Shown here: piece by piece, positions 44,307-52,875 of the stretch
How positions within the stretch are numbered: position 1 is the first letter of the stretch
How the letters are laid out: the number at the start of each line of letters is the position of its first letter
Origin: Pirellula sp.
GTDB taxonomy: Bacteria > Planctomycetota > Planctomycetia > Pirellulales > Pirellulaceae
Direction of reading: 5' to 3'
NCBI GenBank assembly: GCA_021300155.1
Contig: JAJTID010000020.1
Coordinates: forward strand, 47,819 to 111,818
Length of the DNA stretch: 64,000 nucleotides
Notes under the pieces: generated by a model
What the model saw: the letters and a program-made list of their open reading frames with translations, nothing else
The model's database searches: none
Told to the model about the DNA's origin: nothing
Made by a program: the position numbers and the translations under genes

Positions 44307-44783
44307 AAGCTTGCAGTGTGCATGACAAGGGAAGAACCAAGCGGGTCACTCCATGAACCGCAAGATTGTGACAGGAAACACGCATTTTCGCAGGGTCAAA
44401 TCGCCGCAGTCGATCTTTCTGCAAACCGATTCGATGGTCATTTCGTAATTATTGAGGATTTGTAGCTTGCGGGACCTAACGTGTCCCGGGGGAGGCGAAA
44501 CTACAACTGTTCAAACAAACGACATCGCCAGACGCAAGACATTGGTAATGGCCAGCATTTTGAAGACGATTGAAGATTTTGTTACTCTTCACTCGAATTC
44601 TGAGGCCATTTTGAGTTCGATTGCGACTTAAAGGAAAATAACTTTAACGAAATCGGTGCGAATTCCAATTTTTGCGAAAAATCTGCGAACGTTTGGAACG
44701 CAGTTAGCTCCAAGTGGATAATTCGAGAAATGTGTGTCAAGTCAAAAACAAGAAGTGCTATCAAAGCCAAGGAGGACTTTAAC
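44307..44783. other. Divergent regulatory region between di-haem gene and csrA
   Basis: This stretch carries promoters for the minus-strand haem-A operon and plus-strand csrA. It contains a REP-like palindrome (44462-44505). The csrA ribosome binding site AAGGAGG is at 44769-44775. No protein or RNA gene was recognised. Confidence 0.5.
44462..44505. repeat. REP-like palindrome
   Basis: GTAG (44462-44465) pairs with CTAC (44501-44504), and CGGGAC (44470-44475) pairs with GTCCCG (44483-44488). The sequence resembles the element at 46418-46494 (GTAGCTT, then GGGAC, then GTCCCG), so both may be members of one family. Confidence 0.5.
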
Positions 44784-45029
44784 ATGTTGGTGTTAAGCAG
44801 AAAAGAAGGCGAAAGAATTGTCATCGGTGACAACATCACCTTGATCGTTTCGAAAGTGTCGGGCAACCGTGTGACCATTGGGATCGAAGCCCCAAAAGAT
44901 GTCAAGGTTGTGAGAGGAGAATTGAATGCAGCCCTGAACGCTCCTGCAGCCGAAAAGGTTGAGCCAAAACCGATAAGCCTTCGGGATTTCGCAGCGAGTG
45001 TGCTGCCGCTACAGCGACAGGTTGGCTAG
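44784..45029 (+). CDS. csrA: Carbon storage regulator CsrA
   Basis: 81 residues from the ATG at 44784 with ribosome binding site AAGGAGG 8 bases upstream. MLVLSRKEGERIVIGDNITLIV, a VTIGIEAPKDVKVVRGEL segment and a variable tail identify the family. CsrA dimers bind GGA motifs in mRNA leaders and change translation or stability. The ribosome binding site itself holds a GGA, so self-control is possible. The tail after about residue 50 is longer and more Pro/Ala-rich than in enteric CsrA. Confidence 0.95.
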   Translation: MLVLSRKEGERIVIGDNITLIVSKVSGNRVTIGIEAPKDVKVVRGELNAALNAPAAEKVEPKPISLRDFAASVLPLQRQVG

Positions 45030-45510
45030 TCGGAGTGAAATTCATTTCTTCAAGAAGGTTCCTAAAAGAAATAGCCAACCACGTAAGGCCTGAAAAAGAT
45101 CTCGGCTCTTCGAGCTCTTGCAAGTTTTCTGCTGGCTTGATCGACGCTTCGGACCTATCTGATCACGGGTAAATGTAAAGGCATCGTGCGATGGTGTGTA
45201 GATTGCTTCCTAACTGTACTGAGTGAGTTAGGACGCATTGAGCGAACGAGTACACATCTTATCTGGAGTCTTCATTCACCTAGAGTCTTCATTTTTGGTT
45301 TGCTCGTTCGCACAATGCTTTTTCCTGGTTTTTCCATGCGTCATTTTGGCACTAAACTTGTGACACAATGTGCAAATCCGTCATAGATCAGAGTTGCAAA
45401 AAACGACAGGAGGGTGTCGCAGTTTGCAACTCCAAGACTCGGAATGCGAAATCATGAATGCTAGCGAGCCTCGTCGCTCCAATCGCCATCCGAAGCATGC
45501 GCGAGGGCAC
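45030..45510. other. Intergenic region downstream of csrA, containing one strong hairpin
   Basis: About 480 bases without a recognised gene. It contains the hairpin at 45391-45432 and long A/T-rich parts. It is a possible small-RNA locus or regulatory spacer. Confidence 0.5.
45391..45432 (+). promoter_or_regulatory. Hairpin with AGGAGG loop, possible CsrA-binding RNA element
   Basis: The outer arms GAGTTGCAAA (45391-45400) and TTTGCAACTC (45423-45432) are perfect complements; inside them CGAC and GTCG close a loop AGGAGGGT (45408-45415). The sequence ACAGGAGGG in a hairpin loop resembles the CsrA consensus (ACARGGA). No promoter or T-tract was identified, so this may be a terminator-like fold or part of a small RNA. 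Confidence 0.4.
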
Positions 45511-46356
45511 CTATAGACGATTTGCGATTTCTAGCAAGACGGTAGATAACACCTGTCGTGCAATTGGCGCATCGCTTTTGCTCGGTAGTTGTGTTCGATA
45601 TAGGATCGGACCAATTTGTGAGCCTGGAGGCAATCCTTGGCTAGGGACAGGAGCAAGGTGATAGGGCTCCTCATTGCGAGGTCGCAATTCACGCGGGCCA
45701 AAGTCCCTTAGGTCAAACTCTCGACGAACGGCAGGAATCTCTTCTCGGAACCGTTCCTCGTGTTGAAATTGTGGTAATGGGTTCCAACCAAATGGCGACT
45801 CTCTGCCGGGTATGCGTTGTTGATTGCTCCATGAATCGTCCCTTCGGTAAGAATCTTCACGGTAAAGGAGATGTGGTTCGACCAATGGAGGCCGTGAAGG
45901 AACAACACAGATGGGTTGTGTCTGCTTTTGATATGCTTTCAACAATTCATGATCGAGTCGTTCCAGGCGTTGGCTGAGTTCGCCAAAATAACCGGAAAGT
46001 CGACGGTCAACACGAGTGCGGCAATCTTCCAGGACTAGCGCATGCACTTGTTGGCCAGCGGCACAGGTTTGCTGCAAAAGGGATTGAAGCTGATTCCAAC
46101 TGCAACCGTTCTTAACGGCCGACTCCAATTGCCGGGCGACGTTGTCCAAATGCAGCGAGGGACGAGTTGCGATGCTAAAAGGAAAATCATCGGACAATCG
46201 TTCGGCGATATCTTCCGTTTTGCTTTGAACGGAACGCGCTTCGCCAACTTCGCTGGACCATGGGTTGCCAGCCGACACAATACTGCAACAGCATGCTAGC
46301 CACAGACTGCATGCAGCGGAGACAACATCTCTTCGAAAAACAAAGCTTGCCATCAT
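45511..46356 (-). CDS. Secreted protein of unknown function, Arg/Pro-rich tail
   Basis: 281 residues from the second in-frame ATG (46356), where AAAGG has good spacing. A signal peptide (SAACSLWLACCCSIVSA) precedes a helical mature part (EDIAERLSDDFPF, NGCSWNQLQSLLQQTCAAG) with several cysteines and a long Pro/Arg/Glu-rich tail, probably disordered. No family recognised. Confidence 0.6.
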   Translation of the reverse strand: MMASFVFRRDVVSAACSLWLACCCSIVSAGNPWSSEVGEARSVQSKTEDIAERLSDDFPFSIATRPSLHLDNVARQLESAVKNGCSWNQLQSLLQQTCAAGQQVHALVLEDCRTRVDRRLSGYFGELSQRLERLDHELLKAYQKQTQPICVVPSRPPLVEPHLLYREDSYRRDDSWSNQQRIPGRESPFGWNPLPQFQHEERFREEIPAVRREFDLRDFGPRELRPRNEEPYHLAPVPSQGLPPGSQIGPILYRTQLPSKSDAPIARQVLSTVLLEIANRL

Positions 46357-46862
46357 AACCATCCTTTCATTTCACGGATTCTTCTGACACGGCCGACAAA
46401 AGTCACGTAATGAACGTAGCTTGGGACCATTGTCCCGAGCTGCTGGATTTTCCAAGGAGATATTTTCGGCCGGGACAATGGTCCCAGCCTACTTTGACTT
46501 TTATCGGTTGTGTCTCTTCTGGATCGAGCCACTTCCATTCAAACTTCAAACACACAATCTGTACCAATCGTTATAAACTTTCTTCTGTTGCATAAAACGA
46601 ATGAAAATGAAGCTTTTTTGTGAACTGGGATTCCATAGGGCAATCTATGTCGTCCGAGCTTGTAATCAAGAAGACGACACGGATATCTTGTTGATGACGA
46701 AGTCGCACCAAAAAGTTTGCGTTTCGAAGCCGATTGCTCTACGATGAACATGACCATCGAGAGAGGCCTAGGCACCTACAGCTTGATTTCGTCTTGGCTT
46801 TGCTACATCGGAGAGCAAGGTTCATTTGATCTAGAATCCAGAAATTTGCGGGAGGGATAGAG
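46357..46862. other. Intergenic region with a REP-like inverted repeat
   Basis: About 500 bases without a recognised gene. The only structured part is the element at 46418-46494. It lies between divergent genes at 46356 and 46863, so it holds the promoters of both. Confidence 0.5.
46418..46494. repeat. REP-like inverted repeat (REPIN-type)
   Basis: Two arms of 21 bases face each other: 46418-46438 (GTAGCTTGGGACCATTGTCCC) shares 19 of 21 positions with the inverse complement of 46474-46494. The GGGAC-CATT-GTCCC core is itself nearly palindromic. A 35-base spacer separates the arms. It resembles dispersed repeats expected in many copies in a genome. Confidence 0.75.
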
Positions 46863-47360
46863 ATGACGAAGAAAGAAGCTCGCATAGTGAACTATGCATT
46901 CTTGCAAGAGTTGAAGGAAGAGAATTCTCCGCTGTGGGAAGACGTGGTATTGCTCGGGGCGTATGTCCAAGAGCCATTTAGTGCAGATTGGATCGAGCAG
47001 AACGCGGGCAATTTACTAAGGCGACTTCGCGATCGCCTCGCTGGACAATTCCGGACAGAAGAAGTGATGGGCTACATCCCAGCCCCTGGGATACAACAAT
47101 CGAATGAAGTCACTGTCGCATTGGATCAACACTTGAGAATTTTGCTCCATTGCATTGCGTTGAGCGAGCAGTGTGATGACTTAGAGTATGCGGGGTATCT
47201 TGCGAGCGAGACGGTTGCCATCTGGTCGCAAATGAGAATGTTATATGATGCGATCATGGAACATGAATCGCTTGAGCGACGGATGATATCAACGGAGTGG
47301 TCTTTATTACAACAACCACAACACACTATGTTCGGATTCAAGAGTCTGTCGAACACGTGA
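46863..47360 (+). CDS. Hypothetical cytoplasmic protein
   Basis: 165 residues from an ATG with GGGAGG upstream. It is helical and acidic with no signal peptide. The stretch DQHLRILLHCIALSEQCDDLEY and the helices after it recall small dimeric alpha-helical domains, but no family can be named. It is tail-to-tail with the sugar-isomerase-like gene, 31 bases apart. Confidence 0.6.
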   Translation: MTKKEARIVNYAFLQELKEENSPLWEDVVLLGAYVQEPFSADWIEQNAGNLLRRLRDRLAGQFRTEEVMGYIPAPGIQQSNEVTVALDQHLRILLHCIALSEQCDDLEYAGYLASETVAIWSQMRMLYDAIMEHESLERRMISTEWSLLQQPQHTMFGFKSLSNT

Positions 47361-47391
47361 AATCCACTCGTACCTTGTTTCGATCTGTCGG

Positions 47392-48315
47392 TTACGGTTG
47401 GCGAATTGACTTGACCACTTTTTGCAATCCCTCGAGGTTGGCGTTTAGTCGCGAGTAAGCATCTTCATTGGTATGGTTCAAAATACCAATTGGCCCTTGG
47501 TAGCCGGATCGGTCTATCGCCTGGAACACATCGCGATCGCGATCTCCTTCTCCTATGACCATAATTTTTTTACCCACTTTATCTCCATTGGTTTGCATAC
47601 CATTGACATTGAGGACGTACAGATGGGGTATGAGTAGCTTGAGAACTTCGGGCAATCTATCTAGCTCTGCGTGTGCGTGATGCAGGTTGTAAACGATGCC
47701 CACGTTGGGACGATCGATTGCGGTCAGCAGACGAGTCATATTCTCTGGCACTCCGAACCAACCGCCATGGTTGTAAAGACCGACTTTGCATCCCACTTCG
47801 TTTGCAGCGTCGGCGATGGTACGCAATCGCACCACTTCCGAGGCCATAAATTTCGAAGTTTCTTCGGGCGACATGTTTTCGTTCCCGCCCCCCATCACCC
47901 AAAGCTGTGGCGTGACGCGATGCTTTTTGAGCAATGCGAGGATCCCTTTTGCTTCCTCATTTAGTTGGGTTGGAAACCACCACGCGCTCAACTCGATGCC
48001 TTGTTCGTTGAGAGACACAATCTCTTCTTCGAACGTCGGAATATGCTCCGCCCGATAGTCGTACGCAAACTTTCTGATGCCGAGTTCCTTCAACATAAGG
48101 GCGCGTTGCTTAGGAGTTCGTTTCTGACTGTCGAAGGGGACTATACACCATGCCATCAGGTTCTCGCGACGGAAAAGATTTGTTGCGTTAGGTGTCGATT
48201 TCTGTTGCGAGAAAATAGACGACGCAAACGGAACTAGGATGACATACTGCACGAACACAACCAGTGCCAAAACAAAAAAGGTTGCTCGGAGTCGCTGTAA
48301 ACGTTGAGTTTTCAT
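47392..48315 (-). CDS. Sugar phosphate isomerase/epimerase-like TIM-barrel protein, membrane anchored
   Basis: 307 residues. An N-terminal hydrophobic segment (FFVLALVVFVQYVILVPFA) is followed by an AP-endonuclease-2/xylose-isomerase-like barrel: GIRKFAYDYRAEHIPTFEEE, LSAWWFP, VGCKVGLYNHGGWFG, VGIVYNLHHAHAELDRL, LYVLNVNGM and GYQGPIGILNHT. Metal ligands typical of the fold (Glu, Asp, His) are likely in the Asn/His-rich segments. It is an exported or periplasm-facing version of a normally cytoplasmic family. The substrate is unknown. Confidence 0.82.
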   Translation of the reverse strand: MKTQRLQRLRATFFVLALVVFVQYVILVPFASSIFSQQKSTPNATNLFRRENLMAWCIVPFDSQKRTPKQRALMLKELGIRKFAYDYRAEHIPTFEEEIVSLNEQGIELSAWWFPTQLNEEAKGILALLKKHRVTPQLWVMGGGNENMSPEETSKFMASEVVRLRTIADAANEVGCKVGLYNHGGWFGVPENMTRLLTAIDRPNVGIVYNLHHAHAELDRLPEVLKLLIPHLYVLNVNGMQTNGDKVGKKIMVIGEGDRDRDVFQAIDRSGYQGPIGILNHTNEDAYSRLNANLEGLQKVVKSIRQP

Positions 48316-48453
48316 GGAGGGACGGAGGTGTGGTGAAAATCAAAGTCAAGAAGAAAGGCTATTGTTCGGTTGTTGGGAGGGCTATAATTCGATGCCCGGA
48401 TAACTACAGTATAGCCGACGTTCTCGTCTCGCCGGAAACCGAACCCACAACCG

Positions 48454-50466
48454 ATGCCACCTACCCAACCCACCCAAGAAATCGCTGACGGGCAGAACCA
48501 GAGCGCAAGTGGAAAGTACACCGTCGTCGCTCGCCGCTATCGCCCCAAGACTTTTGCCGAGCTGGTGGGGCAATCTACCGTCTCGCAAGCATTGTTGAAC
48601 GCGATCCACACCAATCGAGTCGGGCATGCCTATTTGTTTACTGGGGCTCGGGGAGTAGGAAAGACCAGCACCGCGCGTATTTTTGCCAAGGCGTTGAACG
48701 CCTCGGCGGCTTCCGACGGCGCCTTTGACCCGCATTCGGATATTGCGTTGGCCATCGATTCAGGTGAAGACATGGACGTCATCGAGATCGACGGTGCCAG
48801 CAACCGTGGTATCGACGAGATCCGACAATTGCGAGCCAATGCGTCCGTTCGCCCGAGTCGATCTCCATACAAAATTTACATCATCGACGAAGTTCACATG
48901 TTAACAACACAAGCATTTAATGCGTTGTTGAAAACACTAGAAGAACCACCGGGGCATGTTAAATTCATCTTCTGTACTACCGATCCAGAAAAGATGCCTA
49001 TAACGGTTCTCTCGCGTTGTCAGAGATTTGATTTTCCGCCCGTACAAACGGACCAGATTCTAGGTCGTCTTAAATTCATTTGCGAAAACGAGGGAACGCA
49101 AGCCGACGATGCAGCCCTGGCGTTGATTGCGAGACGGGCAGCCGGCTCCATGCGAGACAGCCAATCTTTGCTGGAGCAGTTATTGAGCTTCGGCGGAAAT
49201 CGAATCCGTGTCGAAGATGTCCATGCGATGCTTGGAACCGCGGATGAAACGAGATTGGCTTCCTTTGCAACACGACTTATTGAGCGAGATGCGGCCGGGG
49301 CGTTATTGGAATTGGACGATGCAGCGGAACAAGGGGTCGATGTTGGGCAATTGGCGGAACAACTGCTTGGCTATTTGCGAGACATGATGGCCATTTCAGT
49401 CGGTGGCTCCGCAGAATTGGTTCGAACAGCTAACCCAAACAGTGTGTCTCAACTCAAGCAATGGGGGCAGACCTGGGGGACCATGTCGTTGTTGTCGGCG
49501 TTGCAAATCTTGGATGAGACCATTGTCAAAATGCGACATAGTGTCCAAAGTCGCATTCTGATGGAGATCGCCTTGGTGCAGATTTGCAACATGCAAGATC
49601 TGCAAGCGTTAGCGGATCTCGTCAAAGCATTCTCTGCAGGCCATGCCGCACCTCCACCTCGGGTAGTGACCAACCCACCTGTCGCAGGATCAGCAACATC
49701 TTCGGTCGCCGCCCCTTTGGTATCACCTGCAATCATAGAAGCAAAAAAAAAAGATGAATTCGTAGAGGCTGTTGCGAGTCCGATACCCGAGCCTGACCCC
49801 AGGCCAACAACAGAGTCTTCAGCGTTTTCTTCCGAACAACACTCTTCAGAATCGAATTCTGAGAAGCAAAACGATGCACCTATAGATTCCTCGGAGTCAG
49901 CTAGAACTTCGGACTTGGCTCAGTCACACGAATGTGTTGCGCCAATCGAGAGCGGCGTTCAGAGGCCAGCGATTGTGAACGAATCGCTCCTCGAGGCACT
50001 TCGCGAGTCTGCGCAAGGGCTCGGCGGATTGATTGTTCAGTGTGTAGCCATGATCACGCGTCTGGAGCCTATTGGGAAAGGAAAGTGGAGAGCTTGCATC
50101 GCAAAGGATGGCGGATTCGCTATAGATTATTTCCAGACGGGCGAAAATTTACGACGACTGGTCACGGCCGCCCAGTCGCGTACCAATGTTGAAATGCAGC
50201 TCGAGTTTGTTCTTACCAATGAGATTGGTGCGCCATTGCCAGCCGAAGAGAAAGCTGTGGCAGTCGAAGAATTCCGACCGAGTGTTCCGCAAGCTCAATT
50301 GATCCGAGGTGCCATGACACATCCGTTGGTTAAGCAATTCATTGATATGTTTGATGGTGTAGTCGTTCGCGTCGACAAACCCCAAGTCCCGCGTGCCCAC
50401 GTTGCGACGTCCGAGTCTGCAACCATTGTCCCCTCGGATGCAATCGAAGAGGTTTTGACCGGTTAG
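48454..50466 (+). CDS. dnaX: DNA polymerase III subunit gamma/tau
   Basis: 670 residues. The AAA+ clamp-loader core is intact: YRPKTFAELVGQ, Walker A GARGVGKTSTA, Walker B IYIIDEVHMLT, sensor 1 FCTTDPEKMPITVLSRCQRF, and arginine-finger region. The four cysteines that bind zinc after Walker A in most DnaX proteins are all replaced (Ala, Asp, Ser, Ala) with spacing preserved. The tail after about residue 400 is Pro/Ser/Glu-rich, ending in a folded tau-like domain. A run of ten A at 49743-49752 gives an internal slippage site (see separate entry). The protein loads the sliding clamp for replication. Confidence 0.96.
   Translation: MPPTQPTQEIADGQNQSASGKYTVVARRYRPKTFAELVGQSTVSQALLNAIHTNRVGHAYLFTGARGVGKTSTARIFAKALNASAASDGAFDPHSDIALAIDSGEDMDVIEIDGASNRGIDEIRQLRANASVRPSRSPYKIYIIDEVHMLTTQAFNALLKTLEEPPGHVKFIFCTTDPEKMPITVLSRCQRFDFPPVQTDQILGRLKFICENEGTQADDAALALIARRAAGSMRDSQSLLEQLLSFGGNRIRVEDVHAMLGTADETRLASFATRLIERDAAGALLELDDAAEQGVDVGQLAEQLLGYLRDMMAISVGGSAELVRTANPNSVSQLKQWGQTWGTMSLLSALQILDETIVKMRHSVQSRILMEIALVQICNMQDLQALADLVKAFSAGHAAPPPRVVTNPPVAGSATSSVAAPLVSPAIIEAKKKDEFVEAVASPIPEPDPRPTTESSAFSSEQHSSESNSEKQNDAPIDSSESARTSDLAQSHECVAPIESGVQRPAIVNESLLEALRESAQGLGGLIVQCVAMITRLEPIGKGKWRACIAKDGGFAIDYFQTGENLRRLVTAAQSRTNVEMQLEFVLTNEIGAPLPAEEKAVAVEEFRPSVPQAQLIRGAMTHPLVKQFIDMFDGVVVRVDKPQVPRAHVATSESATIVPSDAIEEVLTG
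49743..49752 (+). promoter_or_regulatory. A10 slippage tract in dnaX, predicted gamma-subunit site
   Basis: Ten consecutive A encode part of Ala and three Lys (EAKKKDEF, residues 429-436). A shift of minus one gives AGA then TGA at 49755; plus one gives ATG AAT TCG then TAG at 49763. Both end within a few codons and yield a truncated form of about 434-436 residues, the size of the gamma subunit. Programmed slippage or frameshifting at A-runs is established for dnaX in other bacteria. Confidence 0.65.
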
Positions 50467-50520
50467 ATTGTTCACCTACGAAATGCGGTCCTCTGATCGA
50501 AGGGAAGAGACAGGAACACC

Positions 50521-51273
50521 ATGACAGACAACTTGGTTCGGATCGCAACTTACTGGAGTTCCTTTGACGCTGAGACGGCCAAGTTGCATTTGGACAATTG
50601 TGGTATTCCATCGATCGTTAGCAGCGGTGCCTTGAATGCCATGCTGGGGGAGCTTGGAGGAACGCTTTCTCCCATCGAGTTACTCGTTCGTGAGGAAGAT
50701 GTCGAGCGTACGACACTGGCGCTTGATGACTTCTTGAGTCAACCGGGAAACGAGAAGTGGGTTTGCAGCAGATGCGATGAAGAGGTGCCAGGCACTTTCG
50801 CAAATTGCTGGTCGTGTGGTAGCGATCGAGCGAACCACGAAGAACCCAACTCAAGAGAGATAGCCGCTCTGAACGAAAGCAGATCTCTGGAGGTTGATGC
50901 GGACGCATTTGTCGAACGGAATCACACGGTCTTAGCTACCGACCCCAATTCTTTATCGCTCCCCTACGCGCCACCGAGCACTCTGTCTTCCCCTTCGCGG
51001 TTGCTTGCTAAGGAATTCGAGGCTCATTCCGCTCTTTCGACAGATGAAATGGAAGCGATCATAGACCGTGCATGGCGGGCAGCTATCGTCGGCATGCTAT
51101 TGCCGGTAGGTCTTCATTTTTATTCGCTCTATTTGTTGTTTCAGTCTTGCAGGTCCTCAGAACTGCTGAGTACTACCCATCAACGAAAATTTGTTTTCAC
51201 TTTAGTCATTAACTTTTTTGCGATCACTATGTTCGCTCTTTTGGGGCTGGCTCTCTTGGCAGGTTCGTTTTAG
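50521..51273 (+). CDS. DUF2007-like/zinc-ribbon membrane protein
   Basis: 250 residues. The N-terminal part (RIATYWSSFDAETAKLHLDN, GIPSIVSSG) matches the small DUF2007 signal-transducing domain. A zinc ribbon follows: CSRCDEEVPG then CWSCG (about residues 82-101). A linker leads to two membrane segments (LLPVGLHFYSLYLLFQSC and VINFFAITMFALLGLALLAG). It may couple a small cytoplasmic sensor to the membrane; this is inference. It follows dnaX on the same strand. Confidence 0.75.
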   Translation: MTDNLVRIATYWSSFDAETAKLHLDNCGIPSIVSSGALNAMLGELGGTLSPIELLVREEDVERTTLALDDFLSQPGNEKWVCSRCDEEVPGTFANCWSCGSDRANHEEPNSREIAALNESRSLEVDADAFVERNHTVLATDPNSLSLPYAPPSTLSSPSRLLAKEFEAHSALSTDEMEAIIDRAWRAAIVGMLLPVGLHFYSLYLLFQSCRSSELLSTTHQRKFVFTLVINFFAITMFALLGLALLAGSF

Positions 51274-51305
51274 ATTCGTCCGTGTGGCGATATCGGCCCA
51301 GAAAA

Positions 51306-51497
51306 CTACAGAACCGTTGGGATAGGACAACGTAGGGACACACCCTTCTTAAATCCTGTGACCTCGACACGATGAAGGACTTTACCTGTCGTTAGATGAC
51401 CGATCTCAAAACCTAGGAGTTCATTGATACACACATAGGTCCTGGTCCTATCTGCATTGATCGTGAATGGGCGAATGGCACAACCGAAGGGAACTGT
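51306..51497 (-). pseudogene. Remnant of a YncE/YVTN-like beta-propeller gene
   Basis: The minus-strand frame (no start codon, ending TAG at 51306) reads VPFGCAIRPFTINADRTRTY, VCINELLGFEIG, HLTTGKVLHRVEVTGFKKG, then VSLRCPIPTVL. This looks like one blade of planctomycete YncE/YVTN propellers (NADRTRxYVxINELLGFEIGDLxTGKVLHRVEV). It follows directly after the stop of the PQQ gene in the same frame, and the end after FKKG is unlike the family. It is probably a leftover of a deleted gene joined to this locus. Confidence 0.6.
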
Positions 51498-52844
51498 TTA
51501 CTCGATGCAGTAGAGGTGCTCTTCGGTTCGCAGGTAGATGGATTTGCCAATGGCGGCTGGGGTTGCAAAGATGGCGTCAGGCAACTCGTTTTTGGCGAGG
51601 AGCATGAAGGTTTCGCCGGGTTGAAGAACGTAAGTGACACCTTCGCGATTGGAGATGAAGAGCTTTCCGTCGGCAAACCAAAGAGATGAACTAAAGTTGC
51701 CACTCAATCGTTCGCGATACTTTTCTTCGCCCGTGATGGCGTCGAGGCAAGTGAAGACTCCGTTGTCGCTGATGAAGTACAAATATCGATCGACTAGCAA
51801 AGGCGATGGCATCGTCGGTGTACCGCGTGCAAACCGCCAAGAGACTTCTGGTGTTGGAACATCAGCATACTTGATCGCCAGTATTTGCCCTTTGCCGAAA
51901 CCGGTAATGCAATAGATATGACCGTTTCCAATGACAGGGCGTGGCGTTAACGAGAAACCAAGTTGCCCATATGGCACTTTCCAAAGTTCACTTCCATCGG
52001 TGGGATCATAACTATAAAGCCAATTCGAGGCTGCGGAAATGATTTGCTCTTTGCCGTTGATGGTCACGATGACAGGCGTGCCATACGATTTTTTGAGCTG
52101 TGGATTCGCGTGCATTTCCCCCGATCGATCGGTTTTCCATGCAACTTTGCCTGTCGATTTGTCGAGCGCGACAATGTACTGCTTGTCGCTACCGTCCATG
52201 TGAAAGACAACACAGTTTCCGATGACGATGGGCGAACCGCCTGGTCCGTTCTCGTGCATGACGCTGAGTTCAGTGTTTACCCAATCTACTTTTTGGTTAC
52301 CGATATCGAGGCAAGCTGTACCATAGGATCCAAAGTGGCAATAGAGTTTTGTTCCTTCGAGAAATGGGGTTGGCGATGCATAGCTGTTTAGTTTGTGAAC
52401 CCATTGTGGATCCTTGACGGTTAACAAACTGATGTCGTGGAGGAGTTTGCCTGAATTGCGATCGTAGCAAAGGGCTTTCAATTCCGCTTGCTCGAGCAAC
52501 GTGAGTGGCTGGTCACCTGTGTTCGATTTCAGCCGCAGAGCGGCGGCCTCCGCACTCGCTGCGGTTTCGATCGCAGTCGTGAGCCAAATCTGATTACCAA
52601 TGATCACGGGAGACGAGTAACCACGGCCAATGGTCTTAACTTTCCAGCGAACATTGGTGGTATCGCTCCACTGGACAGGAATTTGCTTCGCATTCGAGAT
52701 TCCTTGGCCCGATGATCCCCGCCATTGCGGCCAAAGTGTATCAATCTCATCGCCTATCGAGTATGTTCCGTAGGTACAGCAAATGCTACATAGGACTAGA
52801 GCACGAAGATTTTTGGTCAATGATATCATTGCATGGACTTTCAT
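51498..52844 (-). CDS. Secreted PQQ-type beta-propeller protein
   Basis: 448 residues from the ATG at 52844; an ATG at 52970 adds a poor N-terminus. A hydrophobic N-terminal segment (LRALVLCSICCTYGTYSIGD) is the signal. The body has propeller blades: RWKVKTIGRGYSSPVIIGNQIW, GSPIVIGNCVVFHMDG, YIVALDKSTGKVAWKTDRSG, IISAASNWLYSYDPTDGSELW, VFTCLDAITGEE, and TFMLLAKNELPDAIFATPAA. It matches the planctomycete PQQ-binding-like/BamB-related family. It is the last complete gene in the minus-strand operon starting at 61641. Substrate and partner unknown. Confidence 0.85.
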   Translation of the reverse strand: MKVHAMISLTKNLRALVLCSICCTYGTYSIGDEIDTLWPQWRGSSGQGISNAKQIPVQWSDTTNVRWKVKTIGRGYSSPVIIGNQIWLTTAIETAASAEAAALRLKSNTGDQPLTLLEQAELKALCYDRNSGKLLHDISLLTVKDPQWVHKLNSYASPTPFLEGTKLYCHFGSYGTACLDIGNQKVDWVNTELSVMHENGPGGSPIVIGNCVVFHMDGSDKQYIVALDKSTGKVAWKTDRSGEMHANPQLKKSYGTPVIVTINGKEQIISAASNWLYSYDPTDGSELWKVPYGQLGFSLTPRPVIGNGHIYCITGFGKGQILAIKYADVPTPEVSWRFARGTPTMPSPLLVDRYLYFISDNGVFTCLDAITGEEKYRERLSGNFSSSLWFADGKLFISNREGVTYVLQPGETFMLLAKNELPDAIFATPAAIGKSIYLRTEEHLYCIE

Positions 52845-52875
52845 CGCAATTGTTCTAGTTGTTCTGAAAACAACG

